This document shows, piece after piece, positions 1-5,435 of a stretch of 5,989 nt of DNA (position 1 is its first letter; each line of letters begins with the position of its first letter). Below the pieces are notes generated by a model. The model made no database searches. It was not told where the DNA came from and worked only from the letters and a program-made list of their open reading frames with translations. Position numbers and translations under genes: made by a program. The stretch spans positions 1 to 5,989 of the forward strand of contig CAADSF010000278.1 in assembly GCA_900751035.1 (NCBI GenBank). Direction: 5' to 3'. The DNA is from an uncultured Oscillospiraceae bacterium. Its GTDB lineage: Bacteria > Bacillota > Clostridia > Oscillospirales > Oscillospiraceae.

Positions 1-17
1 AGAGAAATACAAGGTCT

Positions 18-80
18 TCTGAGCCATTCGGCAGCAGCCCTTCCGCTTAACCGCCGAACGCTTCTGCCGACTGGCTCAGA
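18..80. repeat. Long imperfect inverted repeat upstream of the secreted-protein gene
   Basis: Arms TCTGAGCCA (18-26) and TGGCTCAGA (72-80) pair over 9 bp. After one mismatch (T27/C71), TCGGCAG (28-34) and CTGCCGA (64-70) pair over 7 bp, leaving a loop of about 29 nt. The structure ends 13 nt before the ribosome binding site, so if transcribed it would form a strong hairpin in the 5' leader of the gene at 107. Neither side has a T-tract, so it does not look like an intrinsic terminator of a gene to the left. No promoter is visible in the short flank to its left; the promoter probably lies outside the window. It could be an mRNA-stabilising or regulatory leader structure, or a mobile palindromic repeat. 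Confidence 0.6.
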
Positions 81-93
81 TGCCGTTTAAAAG

Positions 94-99
94 AAGGAG
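94..99 (+). promoter_or_regulatory. Ribosome binding site AAGGAG that sets the start at 107
   Basis: AAGGAG lies 7 nt before ATG 107, which is ideal spacing. The in-frame ATG at 101 is only 1 nt from it, and the in-frame ATG at 80 lies upstream of it. The start at 107 also gives a canonical signal peptide beginning MKKSAK. Confidence 0.85.
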
Positions 100-106
100 A
101 ATGAAT

Positions 107-2812
107 ATGAAGAAATCTGCAAAACTCATTTCCCTGCTCCTCGCCCTGGTCCTGCTCCTCAGCATCATTCCGATGGCAGTAGCAGCGGACGACACCATTG
201 TTTATGGTGGTGTAACACTGTATACGAACAAGAAGCCCACAGACTCCACAGAATTAGAGGGCGTTAAGGGAAGCGCCATTACAAAGAAGGTAGGCGAGAA
301 CGGCGTCTATCAGCGTCTGCCGCGCGATACGAACATTCACACATATTGCAATACAGTAATAGCTGAGTTTATTCCTGAGTACTATGCGGCAAGCACGGCA
401 ACTGTTGAACTCTCTGACCCGACTGTTCTGTCGGATTTCAGTTATACTATTTCCGGCTGGCAGGGCAATGATGAATATAAGGGTAAACCGTGTCTGACAT
501 TCAATTTTACCGCTGCAAAGCCCGGCATGACGACAGTGACGCTGACGTACTATTATAACTATAACCATGGTGGTGAAACTGGCTACTGCAACGGCTGCGG
601 TAGACGTGTCAGCTATAAAGCAAACTACCTTTGGTATAAGCAGACTTCGACCTTTACTGTCACAGTTGGTGACGGCGAAGTCCCAACTCCCAACAAGCCC
701 GACAAGCCCGCCGTATCTGACGTAAAGCGTTTCCGCAACTATGTCAACACGACCAGCTCTTCCAAGGGTGCTGTCTATATGTGGTGTGATACCTATGACC
801 ATCAGGCATGGTTTGACTACATCACCGATGTGGATGACGCATACACCCTCGGCGATGTTGTCGCCAACGACGGCTCCGTTCTGTCCAAGACCACCTATCC
901 GTGGATCTGCGTCATGACGCTCGACGCCAACAAGTATCTGAATGCGTATAACTCCCAGCTTGGTGCTGAGAACGGCACACACTATCTGAAAGACGGTCAG
1001 GCCGAAACGGAGTCCGTAACATGGTACTGGAATGCAGCTAAGAATAGATGGCAGTATATCGAGAAAGCCGCTCCCGTTTACATCGATATCACCCACACCG
1101 CCCCCACCCCGTCCGTGACGAAATACACCGTCACCTACACCGACGGCGTTGGCGGCGCTGCATTCGCTGACCAGACCTACACCGTCAAGGAAAACGACCC
1201 GACCCCCGCATTTGTGGGCGAGCCCACCCGCGCGGGCTACAACTTCCTCGGCTGGGAACCCACCGTTGCTGAAACCGTTACCGACAATGCAGTCTATACC
1301 GCACAGTGGGAACTGGAAACCTACACCATCAACTATGATTACCGCGGAGTTGTTAAGCAAGCTGACGTCCGTGATGCTGGAAACCCCGTGAAATTCACGA
1401 TCAAGGATCTGCCCATCAAGCTCAATCCCGCAAAGTTCAAGAACAACGAATGGCCGCAGAAGTTCCTCAACTGGCGCGATGCGGACGGCAATGTTGTCAC
1501 GGAAATCACCGAGCCCGGCGATATCACGCTCTATGCCTATTATCAGTTCCCTGTCAGATACCGCGTATATGACGAGGACGGCAAAGAGGTCAAATCCCTG
1601 ACTGTCATTGACTGGTACAACGAGGACGACTTTGCTTCCTACGAGGTCAGACCCGCGACGGTTGATATGCCCGGCTACGAACTCGACGGCTGGTATCAGG
1701 ACCTGAAGGACGCAGGCAATGTGAACAAGCGCTTCGGCTCCTCTCTCTACATGGCCAAGAAGTATGAACTGGTCGGCAAGCTGAGCTGCTGCATCACCGT
1801 CACCTACACCGACGGCGTCGAGAACGAAGAAGTTTTCGCCGATCAGGTTTACACCGTCAAGGAAGGCGACGCTACCCCCGCATTCGAAGGCACCCCGACC
1901 CGTGAAGGCTACGTCTTCCTCGGCTGGGAACCCGAAGTTGCCGAAACCGTTACCGGCAATGCGACCTATACTGCAATGTGGGAAGAGGCTCTGACCGAAG
2001 TGAAGGTCACCTCCAGCATTTCGGAGGGCGCTCTGCTCTACCTCGGCAGCGAGTTCAAGGTCACGGCTACGGCCAACACGGACGCAAATCTTACATTCAA
2101 CTTTGAAGCGAACCCTGCGTTTAAGCAGATCGCGTCCGATGCAACAGGTAACTCCAAGACGGTCTGGTATCGCGTTGTGAAGATCACCGGTAACTATACG
2201 AAGATCAATGTTTCCGTCACCGGCACAAAGGGGAATCAGGGGCCTGTCACCGGCACCCTCTCCTTCGGCGTCAACCTCCGCAACCGCATCCATGTGACCA
2301 TCAAGAACACCGCCGGTGAGATCATCAGCAATGTGACGAACATCAAGCTCAACCACAAGTATCCGCAGTGGAATACATGCCCGGCGCTCAAGTATGACGC
2401 GGCCAAGCAGGAATACGTCATGAAAAATCCGTGGGATCTGAGCAGTCAGGAATTCGTTTCTGTTACCTTCGACTACGAAGGCGATACCTATGAAACGAAA
2501 GTCACGAAGGACGGCAGAAACCTCTTTGATGTCATCCGTGCAGGCGAGGAAGAGATCTATGTCGAGTACATCGTCGTAGACCCGATCTATGTCACTGTTG
2601 AGGTTAACGGTGAAGAAGTGAAGAACGAAAAGTTCAAGGGCAATGCAGGCGAAAAGCTGAACTATTCTGCGCTTTATTGGGAAGTCATGGATCAGATTCA
2701 GGCAGAAGGCAAAATGGCAACTGTTCAAATCCTGATTGACAATGTGGCCGGCTCGGAAGCTGTTTTCGGCACCAACAAGAACGTCAAGATCGTTATCACG
2801 ACGATTGGATAA
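107..2812 (+). CDS. Secreted InlB/Flg_new-repeat surface-type protein, 901 aa
   Basis: Exported protein of unknown specific function, probably extracellular or loosely wall-associated. Residues 1-26 form a Sec signal peptide (KKSAK n-region, Leu-rich core, AVA before ADD). Residues 27-190 are beta-rich and Ig-like, with a CNGC pair at 161-164, then a Pro/Lys linker (PTPNKPDKP, 193-201). Residues 205-325 are an aromatic-rich region I do not recognise. Residues 339-402 and 562-626 are two closely similar InlB B-repeat/Flg_new modules (TVTYTDGV start, GY.FLGWEP core, YTA.W end). Two more divergent modules (about 404-480 and 481-557) lie between them. Residues 628-901 are beta-rich and not recognised. 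The C-terminus is a plain beta strand (VKIVITTIG): no LPXTG, SLH, choline-binding or membrane segment. The gene looks less GC-rich than alaX. The N-terminal start is chosen by the ribosome site at 94-99. Secretion and the repeat family are well supported; any adhesin role is inference. Confidence 0.85.
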   Translation: MKKSAKLISLLLALVLLLSIIPMAVAADDTIVYGGVTLYTNKKPTDSTELEGVKGSAITKKVGENGVYQRLPRDTNIHTYCNTVIAEFIPEYYAASTATVELSDPTVLSDFSYTISGWQGNDEYKGKPCLTFNFTAAKPGMTTVTLTYYYNYNHGGETGYCNGCGRRVSYKANYLWYKQTSTFTVTVGDGEVPTPNKPDKPAVSDVKRFRNYVNTTSSSKGAVYMWCDTYDHQAWFDYITDVDDAYTLGDVVANDGSVLSKTTYPWICVMTLDANKYLNAYNSQLGAENGTHYLKDGQAETESVTWYWNAAKNRWQYIEKAAPVYIDITHTAPTPSVTKYTVTYTDGVGGAAFADQTYTVKENDPTPAFVGEPTRAGYNFLGWEPTVAETVTDNAVYTAQWELETYTINYDYRGVVKQADVRDAGNPVKFTIKDLPIKLNPAKFKNNEWPQKFLNWRDADGNVVTEITEPGDITLYAYYQFPVRYRVYDEDGKEVKSLTVIDWYNEDDFASYEVRPATVDMPGYELDGWYQDLKDAGNVNKRFGSSLYMAKKYELVGKLSCCITVTYTDGVENEEVFADQVYTVKEGDATPAFEGTPTREGYVFLGWEPEVAETVTGNATYTAMWEEALTEVKVTSSISEGALLYLGSEFKVTATANTDANLTFNFEANPAFKQIASDATGNSKTVWYRVVKITGNYTKINVSVTGTKGNQGPVTGTLSFGVNLRNRIHVTIKNTAGEIISNVTNIKLNHKYPQWNTCPALKYDAAKQEYVMKNPWDLSSQEFVSVTFDYEGDTYETKVTKDGRNLFDVIRAGEEEIYVEYIVVDPIYVTVEVNGEEVKNEKFKGNAGEKLNYSALYWEVMDQIQAEGKMATVQILIDNVAGSEAVFGTNKNVKIVITTIG
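1121..1312 (+). repeat. InlB/Flg_new repeat module, first copy
   Basis: Codes for residues 339-402 of the secreted protein. It closely matches the module at 1790-1984 in protein and in DNA: a 23-nt stretch at 1127-1149 is identical to 1796-1818. Shared cores are TVTYTDGV, FADQ.YTVKE, PAF.G.PTR.GY and FLGWEP.VAETVT. This points to intragenic duplication with later divergence. Confidence 0.8.
1790..1984 (+). repeat. InlB/Flg_new repeat module, second close copy
   Basis: Codes for residues 562-626, the partner of the module at 1121-1312. It is longer by one residue within the TDGVENEEVFADQ loop. The two close copies flank about 160 residues of much more diverged related modules, so the duplication is not simply tandem. 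Confidence 0.8.
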
Positions 2813-2845
2813 TTATCTGACAAATCACGCAATCCAACCCATACA

Positions 2846-2876
2846 AAAAGCCTCTCCCACCACGGGAGAGGCTTTT
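2846..2876. terminator. Bidirectional intrinsic terminator between convergent genes
   Basis: GCCTCTCCC (2850-2858) pairs perfectly with GGGAGAGGC (2864-2872) around an ACCAC loop. A-tract 2846-2849 pairs with T-tract 2873-2876 to extend the stem to 13 bp. The + strand reads into TTTT and the - strand into TTTTT (complement of 2845-2849). It starts 33 nt after the stop of the secreted-protein gene and could also stop transcripts from the nudC side. The stem sequence resembles the neighbouring repeat at 2886-2955, so it may itself derive from that repeat family. Confidence 0.8.
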
Positions 2877-2885
2877 CCGCACCCC

Positions 2886-2955
2886 AAAGCCTCTCCTTGC
2901 CGTGCCCCGCACGGTAAGGGGAGGCGGCATTTGCGAAGCAAATGCCGGAGGGGAT
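2886..2955. repeat. Two-hairpin intergenic palindromic repeat
   Basis: The first hairpin pairs 2889-2905 with 2909-2925 over 17 positions (two as G-U wobbles) around a CCC loop. The second pairs GGCATTTGC (2926-2934) with GCAAATGCC (2938-2946) perfectly; its tip GCGAAGC is a known ultra-stable mini-hairpin. The unit opens with AAAGCCTC and ends GGAGGGGAT. I recall similar AAAGCCTCCCC...GGAGGGGATT units scattered between genes in Oscillospiraceae genomes, but cannot confirm copy number here. The second stem has no T-tract, so it is not a second standard terminator. Confidence 0.65.
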
Positions 2956-2997
2956 ATGCTGCAAGGTTCAGAGTGCTCCGAAATTTGCGGCGTTCGA

Positions 2998-3022
2998 ATC
3001 CCCTCAGTCGCTACGCGCCAGT
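2998..3022 (-). repeat. Degenerate inverted partial copy of the 2886-2955 repeat
   Basis: Read on the - strand this stretch runs GGCGCGTAGCGACTGAGGGG then AT, resembling the GGC...GCGA...GGAGGGGAT end of the unit at 2886-2955. The 8-bp GAGGGGAT (2948-2955) is exactly inverted as ATCCCCTC (2998-3005). The remainder of a full unit is not recognisable further right. Confidence 0.45.
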
Positions 3023-3057
3023 GCTGCGCCGAAAGAGAAGTTTTAAGAGTTATACCC

Positions 3058-3165
3058 TTGTAGGGGCGGACGCCTCTGTCCGCCCGCAGGATGCAGCTGT
3101 TTTTACAGAAATCTTTGGTAAATTCGCAACATTTTCAGGGCCGACAGAGTCGTCGGCCCCTACAA
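3058..3165. mobile_element. MITE-like 108-bp element with 10-bp terminal inverted repeats
   Basis: TTGTAGGGGC (3058-3067) is exactly inverted as GCCCCTACAA (3156-3165); counting a few bases further in, 13 of 14 positions match. Each end also folds alone: GGGCGGAC (3064-3071) with GTCCGCCC (3078-3085), and GGGCCGAC (3138-3145) with GTCGGCCC (3152-3159), each with a 6-nt loop. The interior is AT-richer and carries no credible gene, so any movement would need a transposase supplied elsewhere. No target-site duplication is visible at the edges. Short reading frames through it look like artefacts of the palindromes. It could instead be a non-mobile palindromic repeat. Confidence 0.55.
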
Positions 3166-3279
3166 ACGAGTGGGAAACTGCATTCGCATTCGCCAAAAAT
3201 TTCACGAAACCAACTGCTTTCAGCCGGGCGGAGCAGAGTCCCGACCTTACCGGGGGCGTGCGCATTTTGGGGGATGCGT
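3166..3279. other. Noncoding remainder downstream of nudC
   Basis: No supported gene. It contains a short direct repeat GCATTCGCATTCGC near 3181-3194 and a weak 5-bp stem CGCAT (3261-3265) / ATGCG (3274-3278) right after the nudC stop. That stem lacks a good T-tract, so no dedicated nudC terminator is clear; the bidirectional one at 2846-2876 may serve. Confidence 0.4.
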
Positions 3280-4107
3280 TTATAGCAGCCCCAAACGGAA
3301 CTGCTCGATCATTTCGCCGGTCAGGCTGATGTGGGAGTGATCCTCCGGCAGCTCGCTGCGCAGGTGCCAGCTCGCTTCAGCCAGCTCGGATTCCTGTACG
3401 GTGATCGTATCGCTGCCGTCCAGCTCGCAGACGAAGCCCATGAGAAGCGTATCCGTAAACACCCACGGCTGGGATTTGTAAAAGCGGAGGTTTTTGACCC
3501 GCACGCCCGCTTCCTCCATGACCTCGCGGTGTACCGTGTCCTCAATCGACTCGCCGATTTCGTTGAAGCCCGCAATGAGCGCATATTTCTTGAACGGCCT
3601 GCCGCGATAGCGCGTGAGCAGCAGCCGGTCGCCGTCGTGTACGGCGACGATCACGGCGGGGCAGATTTTTGGATAGACCGTGTTTTTGCACTGCGGGCAG
3701 ACCATGGCGCGTTCTGTCGTGCTCTTTTCCATGCGTGCGCCGCATCTGCCGCAGAAGTTCTGGGAATCATACCAGCGGTGCAGGCTTTCGCCCGCTGCGG
3801 CGGCGAACAGGGCGGGGCTTGTCCCGTCCGTCATGGCGCGGAGCGTCGAAGCGGGGACATAGCGGAACGCATCTGTCTCGCCGGGGTGGGCGGAGACGAG
3901 ATAATACGCCGTTTCGTCGATGGAAAACGCGTACTGCGCCTTACCGCCGTCCGGAAGCTCGCGCATCCGGGGCAGGGTGAGCGGATCGCCGCTCAGATTG
4001 CAGTAAATCGTATGGTCGGGCGCGAAAATCAGCGCGATATCGTCCGGCGACGACTCCTTCCACGACATTTCATTGTGATATACATGCGGATATAAATCTT
4101 GCAGCAT
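3280..4107 (-). CDS. nudC: NAD(H) pyrophosphatase / NAD-decapping Nudix hydrolase, 275 aa
   Basis: Predicted cytoplasmic hydrolase that splits NADH/NAD+ into NMN(H) and AMP; NudC homologues also remove NAD caps from RNA 5' ends. Residues 1-110 are the variable N-terminal NUDIX-like domain. A zinc ribbon follows with C119-x2-C122 and C137-x2-C140. The Nudix box is complete (180-202): G180, E186, R194-E195, E198-E199, G201, fitting GX5EX7REUXEEXGU. The NudC hallmark after the box, usually SQPWPFPxS, reads SQPWVFTDT (212-220), so SQPW is kept and both following prolines are replaced. Length is close to the E. coli enzyme. The start is supported by GGAGGG 6 nt upstream. The gene begins 12 nt after alaX ends and is probably cotranscribed with it. 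NudC is favoured over a generic Nudix protein by the zinc ribbon plus SQPW; strict substrate preference is inferred. Confidence 0.9.
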   Translation of the reverse strand: MLQDLYPHVYHNEMSWKESSPDDIALIFAPDHTIYCNLSGDPLTLPRMRELPDGGKAQYAFSIDETAYYLVSAHPGETDAFRYVPASTLRAMTDGTSPALFAAAAGESLHRWYDSQNFCGRCGARMEKSTTERAMVCPQCKNTVYPKICPAVIVAVHDGDRLLLTRYRGRPFKKYALIAGFNEIGESIEDTVHREVMEEAGVRVKNLRFYKSQPWVFTDTLLMGFVCELDGSDTITVQESELAEASWHLRSELPEDHSHISLTGEMIEQFRLGLL

Positions 4108-4113
4108 ATTTTT

Positions 4114-4121
4114 CCCTCCTC
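4114..4121 (-). promoter_or_regulatory. nudC ribosome binding site overlapping the alaX stop
   Basis: On the - strand the sequence TGAGGAGGG contains both the alaX TGA stop (4122-4120) and the ribosome site GAGGAGGG (4121-4114), 6 nt before the nudC ATG. The overlap suggests translational coupling of the two genes. Confidence 0.8.
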
Positions 4122-5271
4122 AGCGGCACGCGAAGAACGCTTCAATCTCCGCGCGTCCGGCCTGCACGCTGCCCTGCGCGAAAAACGGCTTTCCGCCGCC
4201 GCGTCCGCGCAGCTGCGCGTTCAAATCCTTCACCAGCTGGCGCAAATCGCCGTTCTGTTCGCCGACGGCGTATTTATAGCCGTCCGCGTCGCTGCCCGCG
4301 AAAATGGCCGCGCGGCCCCCGCAGGCCGACATGACCAGGTCGGTCAGCCGCCGCAGGCTGTCCGGGCTCATCGCAGGCTCAAACAGCAGGACGTTTCCAT
4401 GTCCCGCGAGCGCCTGCGCCTTCTGCGCAAACACAGCCTCCTCCAGTCCGGCCGCGCGCTGCTTCTGCGCGGCCTCCGCGTCCAGAAGCCGCCGCACAGC
4501 GGCAGCCGTCTCCAGCGGTCTGGCCGACAGGAGGCCCGACACGCGCCGGTTCTGCTCGGCAAGCTCGCTCAGGTAAGCAAGCGCACGCCGGCCGCAGAGA
4601 ATTTCCAGCCGCACGCCGTCATGGAATTTCACGCAGGAGAAAATTTTGATAAGGCCAACCTCACCGGTGCTGCGCACGTGCGTGCCGCAGCAGGCGCAGA
4701 TGTCCGCGCCAGGGATTGTCACAATGCGCACCTGCCCGGTCAGCTCCTTTTTGCTGCGGTAGGGGATGGCCTTCAGCGCCTCGGCGTCCGGGTATGTAAG
4801 TTCAATCGGGACATTCTTCCAGACCCACTCGTTGGCCTCGGCCTCGACGGCGGACAAATCCTCCGGCGTCAGCATACCGGAAAAATCAATGGTCACAAAG
4901 TCCGCGCCCATGTGGAAGCCAACGTTTTCATAGCCGAAGCGGCGGTGGATGACGCCGGAGAGAATATGCTCGCCGGAGTGCAGCTGCATGAATTCAAACC
5001 GGCGGTCATAGTCGATTCTTCCCTCGACGCGCTGCCCCTCGGTGAGCGGCTGCTGGCAAAAATGGATGACCTCGCCGCCGCGCTCGTGTGTGTCGGTCAC
5101 GCGGACGCCGGACAAAAAGCCGGTGTCGCCCGGCTGGCCGCCGCCCTCAGGATAAAAGCAGGTCCTGTCCAGCACGACGTCATAGCCGTGCTTTCCCGGC
5201 TGGCAGGAGAGGACGCACGCTTCAAACGCCGCCTGATGCGCGTCCTGATAATAGAGCTTTTCTGTTGCCAT
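4120..5271 (-). CDS. alaX: Alanyl-tRNA editing protein AlaX-L with DHHA1 domain, 383 aa
   Basis: Free-standing homologue of the AlaRS editing half. The family hydrolyses Ser- (and Gly-) tRNA(Ala) in trans, preventing mistranslation of alanine codons; cytoplasmic. Residues 1-90 are the N-terminal beta-barrel-like part with the conserved FYPEGGGQPGDTG (39-51). The zinc/catalytic set is intact: H98-SGE-H102 (HxxxH) and C194-CGT-H198 (CxxxH) in the tRNA_SAD-type domain. Residues 235-285 are a helical, Ala/Glu-rich linker, likely coiled coil. The C-terminal DHHA1 domain carries the Gly-rich RGRGGGKPFFAQG (355-367), which makes this the long AlaX-L class. ATG 5271 is chosen because AGAGGTG lies 5 nt upstream. 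An in-frame TTG at 5313 and ATG at 5304 fall at or before the -10 element, so they are unlikely starts. First gene of the alaX-nudC operon, divergent from mgtE. No damage seen. Confidence 0.92.
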   Translation of the reverse strand: MATEKLYYQDAHQAAFEACVLSCQPGKHGYDVVLDRTCFYPEGGGQPGDTGFLSGVRVTDTHERGGEVIHFCQQPLTEGQRVEGRIDYDRRFEFMQLHSGEHILSGVIHRRFGYENVGFHMGADFVTIDFSGMLTPEDLSAVEAEANEWVWKNVPIELTYPDAEALKAIPYRSKKELTGQVRIVTIPGADICACCGTHVRSTGEVGLIKIFSCVKFHDGVRLEILCGRRALAYLSELAEQNRRVSGLLSARPLETAAAVRRLLDAEAAQKQRAAGLEEAVFAQKAQALAGHGNVLLFEPAMSPDSLRRLTDLVMSACGGRAAIFAGSDADGYKYAVGEQNGDLRQLVKDLNAQLRGRGGGKPFFAQGSVQAGRAEIEAFFACR

Positions 5272-5276
5272 TTTGA

Positions 5277-5283
5277 CACCTCT
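5277..5283 (-). promoter_or_regulatory. alaX ribosome binding site AGAGGTG
   Basis: AGAGGTG on the - strand, separated from ATG 5271 by TCAAA (5 nt). It decides between this start and the longer in-frame alternatives at 5304 and 5313, neither of which has such a site. Confidence 0.7.
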
Positions 5284-5299
5284 TGTCAGATTTTCAACT

Positions 5300-5308
5300 A
5301 TCATAGCA
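5300..5308 (-). promoter_or_regulatory. Candidate extended -10 promoter for alaX-nudC
   Basis: On the - strand TGC-TATGAT is a good extended -10 element (TGN plus TATGAT, one mismatch to TATAAT). Expected transcription start is near 5293, giving a leader of about 22 nt. The hexamer at 17-nt spacing (TGGAAT, 5328-5323) is a poor -35. A TTGACG occurs only 10 nt upstream, too close to be the -35. Extended -10 promoters can tolerate a weak -35. Confidence 0.5.
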
Positions 5309-5350
5309 CACAATCCGTCAAAATTCCACTTAAATTCGTTCGGATTTTGG

Positions 5351-5379
5351 TTGACAAACCGGGAAAATCAACCTATTAT
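5351..5379 (+). promoter_or_regulatory. Strong sigma-A-type promoter for the mgtE leader
   Basis: TTGACA (5351-5356) is a perfect -35. Exactly 17 nt later TATTAT (5374-5379) is a near-consensus -10. Expected transcription start is about 5386, making a leader of roughly 210 nt before mgtE. The inverted repeat GGTTGA (5349-5354) / TCAACC (5368-5373) overlaps the -35 and the spacer and could be an operator. Confidence 0.8.
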
Positions 5380-5386
5380 ATAAGGT

Positions 5387-5406
5387 GGGCGATTTCAAAA
5401 GCGCCC
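5387..5406 (+). repeat. 5'-end hairpin of the mgtE leader
   Basis: GGGCG (5387-5391) pairs with CGCCC (5402-5406) around a 10-nt AT-rich loop, directly at the predicted transcript 5' end. It may protect the 5' end of the mRNA; there is no T-tract to suggest termination. Confidence 0.5.
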
Positions 5407-5421
5407 GATATTCTGAAACAA

Positions 5422-5427
5422 AGGGGG
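5422..5427 (+). promoter_or_regulatory. Ribosome binding site AGGGGG of the upstream ORF
   Basis: The purine run AAGGGGGAAG (5421-5430) contains AGGGGG 8 nt before ATG 5436. This spacing and strength are why the 34-codon ORF is considered translated. Confidence 0.65.
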
Positions 5428-5435
5428 AAGCACAA

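Noticed and set aside
1..106. Riboswitch (for example c-di-GMP class I) upstream of the secreted-protein gene
   Set aside because: The long stem is present, but none of the conserved core bases of riboswitch classes I know can be found.
254..2728. Open frame of 824 codons on the - strand opposite the secreted-protein gene
   Set aside because: It is a full shadow of the + strand gene. The + frame has a signal peptide, family repeats and a perfect ribosome site; the - translation shows no recognisable domain and arises from codon bias.
2984..3022. tRNA 3' end, because of the GGCGTTCGAATC motif
   Set aside because: The flanks of TTCGAAT cannot form a 5-bp T-stem, and no anticodon or D arm lies upstream; the motif falls in repeat-derived sequence.
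3050..3265. Open frame of 71 codons on the - strand through the MITE-like element
   Set aside because: Its translation derives from the palindromic repeat itself (VGADDSVGP, GRTEASAPT), a common false call in such genomes.
2736..3329. Open frame of 197 codons on the + strand across the intergenic repeats
   Set aside because: It starts inside the secreted-protein gene, crosses the terminator and both repeat elements, and has no ribosome site or domain.
3331..4095. Open frame of 254 codons on the + strand opposite nudC
   Set aside because: Shadow of nudC, whose - strand frame has a complete Nudix box and zinc ribbon.
5314..5320. TTGACG (- strand) as the -35 of the alaX promoter
   Set aside because: Only 10 nt separate it from the TATGAT -10, far below the 16-18 nt needed.
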